Shown: positions 33,237 to 43,380, numbered from the stretch's first letter. The stretch is 64,000 nt of DNA from Neomegalonema sp. (GCA_022760435.1 JALEFY010000004.1:1-64000), one strand, 5' to 3'. Made by a program: numbers and translations. The notes: generated from the sequence alone by a model not told the origin.

Positions 33237-33902
33237 TTATTCCTGAATGCGGGTGTCGGTCTGGCTCAGTTCACGCTCGGCGGCGGTGCGCTCGCCGGCA
33301 CGGTATTTCTCGACCACGGTCTGGCGACGCTCGGCATCCGCCGGCGTGCTGGTGCGCGGCTCGAGCAGATCCTTGGGCCGGTCAATCATCGCGGCGAAGT
33401 TCTGCTGGACCGTGCAGCCAAAGCGCAGCGGGCTACCATTGCCGCTATCGCGGGTCGGGTCGCCCCATTCCTTCGGACATCCCGAGCCCACCGCGGCCAG
33501 GGAGGTGAAGGAGACCACCAGATCAGGCCGGGCATTCTCGGCTGGCTCATAGGGGCCGCGCAGGATCTTCTCGCTCGGCACGCCCATATCGCGCAGCGCC
33601 GTCGCGGTGGCGATCACCGCATCATCGGCCTGCATATTGGCCGGATAGGCAATGGTCACCGGACCGTTTCCGCTCGCCATGTACTGGCGGCCGAACAGCT
33701 CGAGACGGTGGCTGTCCTCGCGTGAATGCGGCGCGGCGATCGGCAGATACAGCATCTGAGGCGCTTCTTGCGCGTGGACGCGGTGCAGCAGATCGGGGCG
33801 TTCCGAGACGCCATCCCCCGAGCAGGCCGCCAGCAGGCTCAGCGCCGCTGCCGAGGCCGCCAGACGAAGGATGAGCGTAAAGCGAGAGGTCATGTCATTC
33901 AT
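33237..33902 (-). CDS. cpaD: CpaD pilus assembly lipoprotein
   Basis: A 221-residue lipoprotein. The signal sequence ends in the lipobox LLAACSG, with the lipidated Cys near residue 27. The body contains VTIAYPANMQADDAVI and the CpaD-type SGCPKEWGDPTRDSGNGS and FGCTVQQNFAAMIDRPKDL. It would help the secretin CpaC in the outer membrane. Starts 5 bp after the cpaC stop. Confidence 0.93.
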   Translation of the reverse strand: MNDMTSRFTLILRLAASAAALSLLAACSGDGVSERPDLLHRVHAQEAPQMLYLPIAAPHSREDSHRLELFGRQYMASGNGPVTIAYPANMQADDAVIATATALRDMGVPSEKILRGPYEPAENARPDLVVSFTSLAAVGSGCPKEWGDPTRDSGNGSPLRFGCTVQQNFAAMIDRPKDLLEPRTSTPADAERRQTVVEKYRAGERTAAERELSQTDTRIQE

Positions 33903-33907
33903 CGTCT

Positions 33908-35515
33908 TTACTCCAGAATGAAGCCAAGCGGCGCCTTGAGCGCCTTTTGCGCCTCGGCGGTGTCCTGGGGGCCGGCGCCATACATGTCGTAGAGGCGACC
34001 GAGCAGATACATGTCCGAGTCAGAGGCCGGCGCGAAACCATCGGTCGGCAGGGTGAAATCGCTTTCGCGGCCCTGCTTGACGACGAACGGGGTCACCAGA
34101 ACCACCAGTTCGGTCTCGTTGTTCTCGAACTCCTCGGAGCGGAAAAGCTGGCCAAGCACCGGCACCTGACGCAGGCCCGGCAGGCCGTTGGAGAGCCGCC
34201 GCGTGGTCTGCTCGATGAGCCCGGCCATCATGATGGTGCCGCCCGAGGCCAGCTCCAGCGTCGTGCTCGCCCGGCGCACGCTGAGCGCGGGGATGGTCAG
34301 ACCGTCGATGGTCACCGCACCATTGTCCGACAGATCCGAGACTTCGGTTGCGATCTTCATGCTGATCCGGCCTTCGCCGATCACCACCGGGGTGAAATCG
34401 AGGCCAACGCCGAATTTCTTCCACTCGATGCCGATGCCATCACGGTCACGCACCGCCGGGATCGGGAACTCGCCGCCCGCCAGAAAGCTCGCGCTTTCGC
34501 CGGAAACCGCTGTCAGGCTCGGCTCGGCGAGGGTGCGCACCATCGAGTGCTGCTCGAGCGCCTTGATGAAACTGTCCAGGGTCTGCGAGCCGACCTGGAT
34601 CGGACGGCGCTGGTTATAGATGATATCCTGAACGCCATTGCCATCGGCATCGATGACATTGCCGTCCTGATCGACGAGATCGGTGACTTCCCAGCCTTGC
34701 AAGAACCCTTTGAGCGTCGCGCCGGAGAAGCCGACCGAGCTGGTCAGGGTCGAGGCTTGCAGGCCCGCATTCCAGTCGATGCCGAGCTGCTTGATCACAT
34801 CGCGGCTCACTTCCGCAACGCGGACCCGCAGCATGATCTGCTCTTCATTGGTGACGTTGATGCGGTTGACGACGCCATCCGCACCATCATCGCCGCCGCC
34901 TTCGCCGCCCATCATCGAGGTCAAGCCGCCACCACCGCCGCCGCCACCCGATTGCGCGCCGCCGCTGCCCGCCTGCGCCTCATTGGAGGCCTTGCGAAAG
35001 CGCTCGGCCAACCCACCGATTGCTGCGGCCTCGGCCGAGCTGGGCGAGGTACCCGAGAGAATGATCTCTCCCAGAACCGACTCAACCCGAATATCCGAGC
35101 TGGGGAACTGCTCGCGCACCATGCGCTCGAGCATGCGAACATCGTGCTCGACCCGCACTTCCAGCGAGCGCATCGGATTGCCAGCGGCATCGAAGAACAA
35201 CACATTGGCCTGGCCGATCTTCATCCCGAACAGCACCGGCTGGCGCGCGGTCCGCAGCACCGTATCGACAATGCTGGGCTCGGAGACCAGCACATCCTGG
35301 GCCGCACGGGGCAGGCGGATCGGGGTTGCCTTGCCGATATGCACGGTCAGGCTCTCGGACGGGATCGCGGTCTGCACCCCTTGCGCCAGCACTGGGCTCG
35401 GCGTGGCGAGGGTCAGGGCGAGAGGCAAGGCGGTCGCCGCGAGCACAGAGACCACCCCCAGTCGGGCAAGAGTGGCGGATCTGTGCAAGACCTGAGCAAT
35501 CAGGGCCTTTTGCAT
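33908..35515 (-). CDS. cpaC: CpaC/RcpA outer-membrane secretin
   Basis: The outer-membrane channel of the Tad pilus. The 535-residue protein has a signal peptide (about 1-44), a pilus-assembly N domain (PIRLPRAAQDVLVSEPSIVD), BON-like sequences (VESVLGEIILSG), a Gly-rich linker near 195-215 and the secretin domain (LAEPSLTAVSGESASFLAGGEFPIP, and PGLRQVPVLGQLFRSEEFENNETELVVLVTP). GGAAGG lies 9 bases before the ATG. Confidence 0.95.
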   Translation of the reverse strand: MQKALIAQVLHRSATLARLGVVSVLAATALPLALTLATPSPVLAQGVQTAIPSESLTVHIGKATPIRLPRAAQDVLVSEPSIVDTVLRTARQPVLFGMKIGQANVLFFDAAGNPMRSLEVRVEHDVRMLERMVREQFPSSDIRVESVLGEIILSGTSPSSAEAAAIGGLAERFRKASNEAQAGSGGAQSGGGGGGGGLTSMMGGEGGGDDGADGVVNRINVTNEEQIMLRVRVAEVSRDVIKQLGIDWNAGLQASTLTSSVGFSGATLKGFLQGWEVTDLVDQDGNVIDADGNGVQDIIYNQRRPIQVGSQTLDSFIKALEQHSMVRTLAEPSLTAVSGESASFLAGGEFPIPAVRDRDGIGIEWKKFGVGLDFTPVVIGEGRISMKIATEVSDLSDNGAVTIDGLTIPALSVRRASTTLELASGGTIMMAGLIEQTTRRLSNGLPGLRQVPVLGQLFRSEEFENNETELVVLVTPFVVKQGRESDFTLPTDGFAPASDSDMYLLGRLYDMYGAGPQDTAEAQKALKAPLGFILE

Positions 35516-35582
35516 GAGTGGTGTCCTTCCTTCTGGGAGGCGGCGCTGGTCAGCGGCCAGTGTTCGGCGTTCTGACGCTGGG

Positions 35583-36467
35583 TCACTTCTGAATGACGGT
35601 CGGTTGCTTCATGGTCGAGCGGATCATCATGATCCGATGATCGCCCTTTTCCTTTTCCGGCTCTTCGACACCGCGGCGAATATCGCGCACGGTCACCGGC
35701 ATCGGCTCGGCGGGGGCATCGCTATCCGCGTTCAGCAATTCGGTAATGCCGCGCAAAGCCAGTTGCAGATTGCCGTCCTTTTCCGCGAGCGCGAGGATCT
35801 CGGCCTGTTCCGGCTTCACCTCTACCGTCGCGGTGCGGCCGATGGTCGAGACGCCCGAGCTGTCCTCGCTGAAGGTCTGGTCAATCGCCAGAACCCGAAC
35901 CGAGGAAAGGATCGTCTGAGAGACCGTGAGCTTTTGCGACTCGCCGGTGGTGCTCAGCGCCTTTTGCTCGCGCACAAAGATGACATCGACATAGTCGCCC
36001 GGCAGAATGAAACCGCCAGCGCTGGTCTCGGCCCCGATCTTGATCGAGATCGCGCGCATGCCATCACGCAGCAGCGCCGACATGATGCCGGGGCGATCAA
36101 GCCGGATCAGCTTTTCCTCGCGGATCGGCTCGCCGGAGACAAAGCCCTGACGCACGACGATACCCACCGTATCCTCACGCGCCTGAGGGGCGTTTTCGGC
36201 GGTGATGTAGAATTCGGAGACCTTTTCGATCGGCCAGGGCTCCCAGCGCAGGTCTTCCGGGCGCAGGGTCTGCCCCATGCGCAGCTCGCGCGAGGCAACC
36301 AGCACATCGACCGCCGGTGCCTTGGGTTGCGGGGGGGGCGGCGGAACCATGGCTTGCGTTTGCGGGACGGCTTCGCGAGCGCGCTTGAGCTCGCCCTGTA
36401 CCAAAGCGATGGCGCCGACCCCGGCACCCACGGCTATTGCCAAAATCAAAAATCTCAGGCCGCGCAC
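35583..36467 (-). CDS. cpaB: CpaB/RcpC pilus assembly protein
   Basis: A periplasmic SAF-domain protein with an N-terminal membrane anchor (FLILAIAVGAGVGAIALV). It has the SAF segment VASRELRMGQTLRPEDLRWEPWP and the Flp-assembly part GFILPGDYVDVIFV. I prefer the GTG at 36467 because GGAGG lies 7 bases upstream and it puts the anchor at the N-terminus; an ATG at 36518 is the alternative. First visible gene of the cpa/tad operon. No Flp pilin or CpaA peptidase precedes it. Confidence 0.92.
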   Translation of the reverse strand: MRGLRFLILAIAVGAGVGAIALVQGELKRAREAVPQTQAMVPPPPPQPKAPAVDVLVASRELRMGQTLRPEDLRWEPWPIEKVSEFYITAENAPQAREDTVGIVVRQGFVSGEPIREEKLIRLDRPGIMSALLRDGMRAISIKIGAETSAGGFILPGDYVDVIFVREQKALSTTGESQKLTVSQTILSSVRVLAIDQTFSEDSSGVSTIGRTATVEVKPEQAEILALAEKDGNLQLALRGITELLNADSDAPAEPMPVTVRDIRRGVEEPEKEKGDHRIMMIRSTMKQPTVIQK

Positions 36468-36651
36468 GGGCGATCCTCCATCCTCATGGAAAGCGGCCAG
36501 AACGCGCGCGCCTTTCATAGGCACAATCACGCCTGCCGCCGGGGGGCTGACGCGATCAAACTAGGGGAGGATCGTTTATTTTCCGTAAGGGCCTGTCGTC
36601 GGGACGAAGCCGCTGCTAAGCAAAATGGAGGAAAACCGGCCTTTGAGGCGG

Positions 36652-37689
36652 TTATTTTTGCGTCGCGGCGCGCATTTCGCCGACAATCTGCCCCTTGCGG
36701 TCGCGAATGTGGGCTTGCGACCGAGCGAGAAGGCGCGGGTCTTGCGGCTCTGCCAGCCCGAGCTTGATCAGCAATTGCGCCATCACCGCTTCTGCGGCCG
36801 GGATCGAGCCATCATCCATCTTGAGCGCCAGACCGAGCCCGCGCTCGGCGATGATCGCGGTATAGACCCCGTCAGCGCCGAACTTGCAGACTGCGCGCTG
36901 TCCCGTGCTTTCAATGAAATCGGTGCAGGCCCGGCCCTTGCCTGCGATCATCTGCGGATGGGCCGCCATCGCCTCGCGCAGCGCGATCGCTGCCGCCTGA
37001 CGGGCAGCAGGAAGCCGCGGCGCGCCCGCCTGCCCGGCCCCGGCGATGCGCGCCATTGCCAAGGCAAGCCCCTTGAGAGAGACAGCGAAATTGGGCGCGG
37101 AACACCCATCAATACCATGACCGAGCGGCGCAGGCGTGTCGGTCATCTGCGCGATACTCTCCTGGATCGCGACCTGCACCGGATGATCGGGCGCGGTGTA
37201 GCCTTCGTGCCCTGCCCCGCAGCCACAAGCCAGCGTCAGCATCCCGGCATGCTTGCCCGAGCAGGTGTTGTGCAACGCCGTGCCCTTGCTATGGATCGCT
37301 TCGCCCGCCATCTCGCGCCGCAGCGCCGCGCGCAACTCCGGATCAAGGGGCCATTGCGGCCCGCATTCGAGCGCCTGTGCGCTGAGCCCCAGCCGCGCCA
37401 GCCAAGCAGAAATCCGCTGCGTATGCATCAGATCGGCGCTATGCGAAGCGCAGCTCAGTGCCAGTTCGCGCTGCCCCAGCCCGAACTTCTCCGCCGCGCC
37501 GCTCTCGACCATCGGTAAAGCCTGAAGGATCTTGCACGACGAGCGCGGGAAGGTCAGCCGCTCGACATCGCCGCACCCCTCGATCAAGGTTCCTTCGGTC
37601 GTAACGATCGCGATCGCACCGCGATGGCGGTTCTCGACAATGCCGCCGCGGGTGGTTTCGACCAGAACCGGGTTCGCCTCATCCGTCAT
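36652..37689 (-). CDS. R. etli-type L-asparaginase (asparaginase II)
   Basis: Hydrolyses L-asparagine to aspartate and ammonia. The 345-residue protein belongs to the serine-hydrolase-fold class of Rhizobium etli ReAV, not to the E. coli type. The class's two Ser-Lys pairs and metal-binding Cys/Lys are visible as S50/S51-C-K53, S82 in CASHS, C143 with K146 in TCSGKH and C196 in DGCSAP. The start codon lies inside the 3' end of the sigma-factor gene (11-base overlap), so the two are probably co-translated. Confidence 0.92.
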   Translation of the reverse strand: MTDEANPVLVETTRGGIVENRHRGAIAIVTTEGTLIEGCGDVERLTFPRSSCKILQALPMVESGAAEKFGLGQRELALSCASHSADLMHTQRISAWLARLGLSAQALECGPQWPLDPELRAALRREMAGEAIHSKGTALHNTCSGKHAGMLTLACGCGAGHEGYTAPDHPVQVAIQESIAQMTDTPAPLGHGIDGCSAPNFAVSLKGLALAMARIAGAGQAGAPRLPAARQAAAIALREAMAAHPQMIAGKGRACTDFIESTGQRAVCKFGADGVYTAIIAERGLGLALKMDDGSIPAAEAVMAQLLIKLGLAEPQDPRLLARSQAHIRDRKGQIVGEMRAATQK

Positions 37690-38326
37690 AATCTATCTCG
37701 TCCCGAAACTGAGCGCCCAGCGCAGCGCGCAATCGCCCGAAGGCGAGGCGTAGGCGTGATTTCACCGTACCGAGCGGCAAGCCCAGCTTCTCGCCGATCT
37801 GAGCATGGGTGAGCCCGTCATAAAAGGCCAGCCGGACAATCTCCAACTGCTCTTGCGACAGGCTGGGCAGCGCCTCGCGCAAGGCTGCATCGCGCTGCTG
37901 GGCATAAAGCGCGCTATCGACCGGTTCCGGCGGCTCGGGTTGCAGATCGGGATCTTCGCTATCGAGCTCCGGCTTGGCCATGCGGCGAATAAGATCGATG
38001 CGCTTGTTGCGGGCGATGGTGAATATCCAGGCCGCTGGCGATGCGACGCCGGGGTTGAAACTGTCGGCGCGGCGCCAGATCGCCAGCATGGCCTCCTGCA
38101 TCGCCTCTTCAGCGAGGTCGCCGGAGCCGCCCTTTCGCATCATATACGCCTTGATTTTGCCGCCATAGCGGTTGAACAGTTGCGCAAAAGCCACCCGGTC
38201 CCGATCCTCGGCAATCCGGCGCAGGAGTTCCTCATCACCGGGGCCCAGATCTTGCGTGGAGCGCTCGGGCGGGGTCTTGCCTGCAGGATCCGTCACACTG
38301 TCACCGCTTCCGCCACTTCGAGCCAA
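37679..38326 (-). CDS. ECF-type RNA polymerase sigma factor
   Basis: A protein of about 205-215 residues with sigma region 2 (AFAQLFNRYGGKIKAYMMRKG, then PAAWIFTIARNKRIDLIRR) and region 4 (LPSLSQEQLEIVRLAFYDGLTHAQIGEKLGLPLGTVKSRLR). The long TTG-started form begins at 38326; a GTG at 38296 is a good alternative. No anti-sigma gene is adjacent; the coupled downstream gene is the asparaginase. Confidence 0.92.
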   Translation of the reverse strand: MARSGGSGDSVTDPAGKTPPERSTQDLGPGDEELLRRIAEDRDRVAFAQLFNRYGGKIKAYMMRKGGSGDLAEEAMQEAMLAIWRRADSFNPGVASPAAWIFTIARNKRIDLIRRMAKPELDSEDPDLQPEPPEPVDSALYAQQRDAALREALPSLSQEQLEIVRLAFYDGLTHAQIGEKLGLPLGTVKSRLRLAFGRLRAALGAQFRDEIDYDG

Positions 38327-38571
38327 TGATGCAGTTGCGAAAGGCTCGGAAACTTGGGTTTAAAAACTTGCGCAAAATGCTTATGCACGTTCTTACAAGC
38401 CATCTGAGAAATGTCGAGAATTACCGCATTCGCCATCATCGCCGCCAAACAGGGACGCCGCACACCGCATCTGACCGCCTTGTTGCAAGACCAAGAAACA
38501 GAAAGTTGCCGGATCGCCGGGTTACAGAACCGCCCGCCCTTTCGAGAAATTCAGAAGACTTGAGGAGTTCC

Positions 38572-39132
38572 ATGTCACGCAGCCGAGTTACCCGCACCGC
38601 GCTCACCCTTTTCACGCTCGCATCGCTTTGCCTGACGCCGCTCTTCGCGGTTTCGGCCTTTGCGCAGGAACGTCTCGTCCAGCGCCGCGACGCCTTTCGC
38701 GACTGGGCTGTCTTTGTCGATGAGTCGGGCGCGCGCAAGGTCTGTTTCGCCGCGACCGTCCCGACCGAGAGCGAAGCCCGGCGCGGCGGCCGCGTCGTGA
38801 ATGTGCGCCGTGGGCCGATCTATCTGGTGGTCTCCAGCTTCCCTGCTGAAAACGTGACCAATGAGATCTCGGTCAAGCTGGGCTACCCTTCGGACACGAA
38901 CAAGACCCCGGTCATCAAAATCGACGACAAGAGCTTCAAGATGTTCGGGGATGGCGAGGAGATCTGGCTGGAGTCGCCGGATATGGACAAGCAGGCGGTC
39001 GACGCGATGAAAGCGGGCCGCGGCTCGACGGTCACGGCGATCTCCAAACGCGGCACCGAGACGACCGACAAATTCTCGCTGCTCGGCTTCACCGCCGCCA
39101 TCGACAGAATGAACGAGCTCTGCCAAGAATAA
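38572..39132 (+). CDS. IalB-family periplasmic protein
   Basis: A 186-residue secreted protein of the invasion-associated locus B family. The signal peptide ends near AFAQE (about 1-32). The mature part has [32 protein letters not shown] and the C-terminal [14 protein letters not shown], with the two family Cys. GAGGAG precedes the ATG. In most alphaproteobacteria the role is envelope or stress related and not invasion. Confidence 0.88.
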   Translation: MSRSRVTRTALTLFTLASLCLTPLFAVSAFAQERLVQRRDAFRDWAVFVDESGARKVCFAATVPTESEARRGGRVVNVRRGPIYLVVSSFPAENVTNEISVKLGYPSDTNKTPVIKIDDKSFKMFGDGEEIWLESPDMDKQAVDAMKAGRGSTVTAISKRGTETTDKFSLLGFTAAIDRMNELCQE

Positions 39133-39172
39133 GGTCAGAGCAGGCCCGTCTGGCCTATCGCCATCGCCCTGC

Positions 39173-39203
39173 GGCTCCGACCCGGATGATCCGGGCCGGG
39201 GCC
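39173..39203 (+). terminator. Hairpin after the IalB-like gene
   Basis: GGCTCCGACCCGGAT pairs with ATCCGGGCCGGGGCC (two mismatches) and is followed by TTTG. It separates the ialB-like gene from rlmN. Confidence 0.6.
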
Positions 39204-39229
39204 TTTGCTATTTGCAGAGATCCAGAAAC

Positions 39230-40396
39230 ATGACCGCCCCCATCACCCCCGATCTGCTCACCGTGCCGCGCAAGGACGAGCCGCAAAAGCCCAATCTCAT
39301 CGGCATGAGCCGGGAGGCGCTGCAAGAGGCCATGATCGCGGCCGGGGCGAGCGCCGGGCAGGCGAAGATGCGGGCGACCCAGCTCTGGTCTTGGCTCTAT
39401 ACCCGGGGCGTGCAGGGCTTTGACGAGATGACCAATCTCGGCAAGCCCTTCCGCGCCGCGCTCGATGAGCTTTACGAGATCCGCCGCCCCGAGATCGTCG
39501 AGCGGCAGGTGTCGATCGACGGCACCCGCAAATATCTGCTGCGCATCAATGGCGGGCATGAAGTCGAGATGGTCTATATCCCCGAGGAAGACCGCGGCAC
39601 GCTCTGCGTCTCCTCGCAGGTCGGCTGCACGCTCACCTGCTCCTTCTGCCATACCGGCACGCAAAAGCTGGTGCGTAACCTCACCGCCGCCGAGATCGTC
39701 GGCCAGGTGCTGCTCGCGCGTGATGATCTGGGCGAATGGCCCCAGCCCGGCCAGCGCCCGCAGGACATCCATGACAGCGGCAAACGCCTGCTGAGCAATG
39801 TCGTGATGATGGGCATGGGCGAGCCGCTCTATAATTTCGACGCGGTGCGCGATGCCTTGAAGATCATCATGGATGGCGACGGGCTCTCGCTCTCGCGCCG
39901 CCGGGTGACGCTCTCGACCAGCGGCGTGGTACCGGCGATGGCGCGGGCGGGTGAAGAGATCGGCTGCCTGCTCGCCATCTCGCTGCACGGGACCACCGAC
40001 GCGATCCGCGATCCGCTGGTGCCGATCAACAAGCGCTGGAATATCGAGGCGTTGATGCAGGCGTGCCGCGACTATCCGCGCCTCTCGAATGCTGAGCGCA
40101 TCACCTTCGAATATGTGATGCTCAAGGACGTCAACGACAGCGACGCCGATGCCAAGCGGCTGATCAAGATGATCGCGGGGATACCGGCGAAGGTGAACCT
40201 GATCCCGTTCAACCCCTGGCCCGGCGCGCCCTATGAGTGCTCGGACTGGGAGCGCATCGAGGCCTTCGCCGAGATCGTCAACAAGGCCGGTTACGCGAGC
40301 CCGGTGCGCACGCCGCGCGGTCGTGATATCCTCGCGGCATGTGGCCAACTGAAAAGCGCCACCGAACGCGCCCGCCGCGAGCGGGTGGGGCTGTAG
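39230..40396 (+). CDS. rlmN: RlmN, dual-specificity RNA methyltransferase
   Basis: A radical-SAM enzyme that makes C2-methyladenosine at A2503 of 23S rRNA and A37 of some tRNAs. The 388-residue protein has the C-x3-C-x2-C cluster motif in [45 protein letters not shown] and the C-terminal catalytic Cys region [14 protein letters not shown] at 39230 is favoured over the upstream TTG. Confidence 0.97.
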   Translation: MTAPITPDLLTVPRKDEPQKPNLIGMSREALQEAMIAAGASAGQAKMRATQLWSWLYTRGVQGFDEMTNLGKPFRAALDELYEIRRPEIVERQVSIDGTRKYLLRINGGHEVEMVYIPEEDRGTLCVSSQVGCTLTCSFCHTGTQKLVRNLTAAEIVGQVLLARDDLGEWPQPGQRPQDIHDSGKRLLSNVVMMGMGEPLYNFDAVRDALKIIMDGDGLSLSRRRVTLSTSGVVPAMARAGEEIGCLLAISLHGTTDAIRDPLVPINKRWNIEALMQACRDYPRLSNAERITFEYVMLKDVNDSDADAKRLIKMIAGIPAKVNLIPFNPWPGAPYECSDWERIEAFAEIVNKAGYASPVRTPRGRDILAACGQLKSATERARRERVGL

Positions 40397-40407
40397 GAGA
40401 CGCTCTC

Positions 40408-41007
40408 ATGGCCGAGCCCGCACGCAAGCGCGCCACCTATGAGGATATCCTCGCCGCTCCGCCGCATGTTGTGGCCGAGCTGATCGAGGGCGTGCTCCAC
40501 ACTCAGCCGCGTCCGGCGGCGCGCCATACCCGAGCGGCGTCCAAAATGGGGATCAGGATCGGGGGCAGTTTTGACGAGGATGACGAGGGCGGCGGTCACA
40601 ACGGGCCAGGCGGCTGGTGGATCCTTGATGAACCGGAACTGCATCTTGGCGAGAACGTGCTCGTCCCCGATCTGGCGGGCTGGCGGCGCGCGCGGATGCC
40701 GGTGATCCCGGACGAGCCCTATTTTACCCTGCCTCCGGACTGGGTCTGTGAGGTGCTCTCGCCCTCTACCCGCCGTCTCGATGTGACGGTGAAGGCCGAT
40801 CTCTATGCCGCGGCCGGGATCGGGCATTTCTGGCAGGTTGATCCCGATGCCAAGACCCTGACCGTTTTTGAGCTGAGCGATGGTCGCTGGCTGCGCGTCG
40901 TTGCCTTTGCCGGAGACGACAGCGCCATCGCGCCGCCCTTCGAGGCGGTCCCGCTGCCGCTTTCCGCGCTCTGGCTGCCAGACCCACCCGGCCAAGGGCC
41001 CGGCTAA
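40408..41007 (+). CDS. Uma2-family (DUF820) putative endonuclease
   Basis: A 199-residue PD-(D/E)XK-like protein with PPHVVAELIEGVLH, LVPDLAGWRRARMP, CEVLSPSTRRLDVTVKADLYAAAGIGHFWQVDPDAKTLTVFEL. The candidate active site is D (VPDLAGW), E (CEVLSPST) and K (VTVK). Function is uncertain. Starts 11 bp after rlmN, with GGAGA upstream. Confidence 0.88.
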   Translation: MAEPARKRATYEDILAAPPHVVAELIEGVLHTQPRPAARHTRAASKMGIRIGGSFDEDDEGGGHNGPGGWWILDEPELHLGENVLVPDLAGWRRARMPVIPDEPYFTLPPDWVCEVLSPSTRRLDVTVKADLYAAAGIGHFWQVDPDAKTLTVFELSDGRWLRVVAFAGDDSAIAPPFEAVPLPLSALWLPDPPGQGPG

Positions 41008-41038
41008 GAGCAAAGGCACCTGCGATACCGCAAACGAT

Positions 41039-41074
41039 TTGCCCCCACCCCTTCAAGACGAGGGATGGGGGCAA
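41039..41074. terminator. Hairpin between converging Uma2 and prpE genes
   Basis: TTGCCCCCA pairs with TGGGGGCAA, with a further CCCT/AGGG inside. There is no long T run, so it is a plausible but not certain terminator for the converging genes. Confidence 0.55.
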
Positions 41075-41119
41075 GGCATTCAAGCAACCAAAAGAAGCGC
41101 AAATCAGGCGAGCGGCGCT

Positions 41120-43012
41120 TTACTGCGCGAGGCCGAGGCCCTTGAGCGCTTCGCCGATCTCGCCCAGGATCGCCGGGTCGTCGATCGTCGCCGGCATCTT
41201 GTATTCCTGGCTGTCGGCGATCTTGACCATCGTGCCGCGCAGGATTTTGCCCGAGCGGGTCTTGGGCAGGCGATCCACCACCGCCACCAGCTTGAAGGCG
41301 GCGACCGGGCCGATCTTCTCGCGCACCAGCTTGACGATCTCCTTCTGGATCTCCTCATGCGGGCGGTTGCAGCCCGAGTTCAGGCAGACAAAGCCGACCG
41401 GCTGCTGGCCCTTGAGCGTATCAGAGGCCCCGATCACCGCGCATTCGGCGACATCGGGGTGGCTCGCGATCACTTCTTCCATGGCGCCGGTCGAGAGGCG
41501 GTGGCCAGCGACGTTGATGACGTCATCGGTGCGGGCCATCACATAGACATAGCCGTCCTCATCCATCATGCCGGCATCGCCGGTCTCGTAATAGCCGGGG
41601 AAGGTGGTGAGATAGGATTTGCGGAACCGCTCCTCGGCATTCCACAGCGTCGGCAGCGTGCCCGGGGGCATCGGCAGCTTCACGCAGATGGCGCCCATTT
41701 CGCCAGCCGCAACCGGACGCCCACCCTCATCGAGGATCTGGATGTCATAGCCCGGCATGGCGACGGTCGGCGAGCCGAGCTTGATCGGCATTTCTTCGAT
41801 ACCCAGCGGGTTGCCCGCAATCGCCCAGCCGGTCTCGGTCTGCCACCAGTGATCGACCACCGGCACGCCGAGCTGCTGCTGTGCCCAGACAATGGTGTCG
41901 GGATCGGCGCGCTCACCGGCGAGATACAGCGCGCGCAGGCCGGAGAGGTTGTATTTCTTGACAAACTCACCGGTCGGATCGTCGCGCTTGATCGCGCGGA
42001 AGGCGGTCGGGGCGGTGAACAGCGCCTTGACGTCATGCTCCTCGATTACCCGCCAGAAGGTGCCCGCATCGGGCGTACCAACCGGCTTGCCCTCGAATAC
42101 CACCGTCGTCGCCCCGAGCGCCAGCGGCGCGTAGACGATATAGGAGTGGCCCACGACCCAGCCGACATCCGAGGCCGCCCAGAACACTTCGCCCGGCGCG
42201 ATGTTGTAGAGGTTCTTCATCGTCCAGAGCAGCGCCACCAGATGCCCGCCATTATGGCGCACAACGCCCTTGGGCTGGCCGGTGGTGCCGGAGGTGTAGA
42301 GCACATAGAGCGGGTCATTGCCCTTCACGGTGACGCAATCGGCGGGCTCGGCGGCCGCGCAGGCGGCGACCCAGTCGAAATCGCGCCCCTCGATCATGTC
42401 CGCCGCTTTTTGCTCGCGCTGATAGACGATGGTGAAATCCGGCTTGTGGGCGGAGAGCTCGATGGCGCTGTCGAGCAGCGGCTTGTAGGCGATGACCCGG
42501 CCCGGCTCGATCCCGCAAGAAGCGGCAAGAATGGCCTTTGGCTGCGCATCCTCGATCCGCACCGCCAGCTCATTGGCCGCAAAGCCGCCGAAGACCACCG
42601 AATGCACCGCGCCGATCCGGGCGCAGGCGAGCATCGCCACCGTCGCTTCGGGGATCATCGGCATGTAGATGACCACCCGGTCACCCTTCACGATGCCGCG
42701 CTCGGCCATGGCCCCCGCGAGGCGCGCGACCTGATCCTGAAGCTCCATGTAGTTGATCTTGCGCTTGGCGCCAGTGATCGGGCTGTCATAGATGATCGCG
42801 GTTTGCAGGCCCTTGCCATTGGCGACATGGCGATCGACGCAGTTCCAGCAGGTGTTCAGGCTCGCATCGGAGAACCACTCATAAAGCGGCGCGTTACTGT
42901 CATCGAGAGCCTTGACCGGCGGCAGCACCCAATCGACTGCCTGTGCCGCTTCGAGCCAGAAGGCTTCCGGATCGGCTTTCCAGCTATCATAGACTTCCTT
43001 GTAAGACGACAT
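41120..43012 (-). CDS. prpE: Propionyl-CoA synthetase PrpE
   Basis: An acyl-CoA synthetase that activates propionate (or acetate) with ATP and CoA. The 630-residue protein starts MSSYKEVYDSWKADPEAFW and has the AMP-binding P-loop YTSGTTGQPKG, WWQTETGW, the YYETGDAG hinge region and the C-terminal catalytic Lys motif PKTRSGKILRGTM. ATG at 43012 has GGGAGG 6 bases upstream; the in-frame extension to 43084 is not needed. Confidence 0.94.
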   Translation of the reverse strand: MSSYKEVYDSWKADPEAFWLEAAQAVDWVLPPVKALDDSNAPLYEWFSDASLNTCWNCVDRHVANGKGLQTAIIYDSPITGAKRKINYMELQDQVARLAGAMAERGIVKGDRVVIYMPMIPEATVAMLACARIGAVHSVVFGGFAANELAVRIEDAQPKAILAASCGIEPGRVIAYKPLLDSAIELSAHKPDFTIVYQREQKAADMIEGRDFDWVAACAAAEPADCVTVKGNDPLYVLYTSGTTGQPKGVVRHNGGHLVALLWTMKNLYNIAPGEVFWAASDVGWVVGHSYIVYAPLALGATTVVFEGKPVGTPDAGTFWRVIEEHDVKALFTAPTAFRAIKRDDPTGEFVKKYNLSGLRALYLAGERADPDTIVWAQQQLGVPVVDHWWQTETGWAIAGNPLGIEEMPIKLGSPTVAMPGYDIQILDEGGRPVAAGEMGAICVKLPMPPGTLPTLWNAEERFRKSYLTTFPGYYETGDAGMMDEDGYVYVMARTDDVINVAGHRLSTGAMEEVIASHPDVAECAVIGASDTLKGQQPVGFVCLNSGCNRPHEEIQKEIVKLVREKIGPVAAFKLVAVVDRLPKTRSGKILRGTMVKIADSQEYKMPATIDDPAILGEIGEALKGLGLAQ

Positions 43013-43380
43013 GCGAACCTCCCTGAATTGTCCTGTCTTTCCATGCAACCGGCATACCGGATACTGCGGATGACAGAACGTCACCTGTTAATGGGATCTG
43101 CATAAATTGGCCGCGCGCAGAAGCAAGAATACGAATGCGCGCAGGCCGGTCTTTATCCGTTAATTCGGGAAGCTTGAGATCGCGCGCGCAAATTTCGAAA
43201 GGAACTGAGCGCAGCCGCGCAACATTCATACCGAAACACTGTTTCGCAAGATTGATTCAGATTGCCCTGTCAGCACAGCCGAAACTGATTCGCGGTCCAA
43301 AGGCTGGCCTGTAATCCATTTGCCTCGCCTCCTGGCGGCCTGTATGCCTGAGCGCAGTTACGCGTCCTGAAAGGCTTGCC
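43013..43380. other. Noncoding region between prpE and the small membrane gene
   Basis: No supported gene in 368 bp. It holds the promoters of the divergent prpE and the downstream small membrane protein gene. No clear regulatory repeat seen. Confidence 0.5.

Noticed and set aside
30148-35575. Long antisense open frames across cpaC and cpaF
   Set aside because: Their His/Arg/Asp-rich low-complexity products are typical shadows of high-GC genes; the opposite strand encodes recognised Tad proteins.
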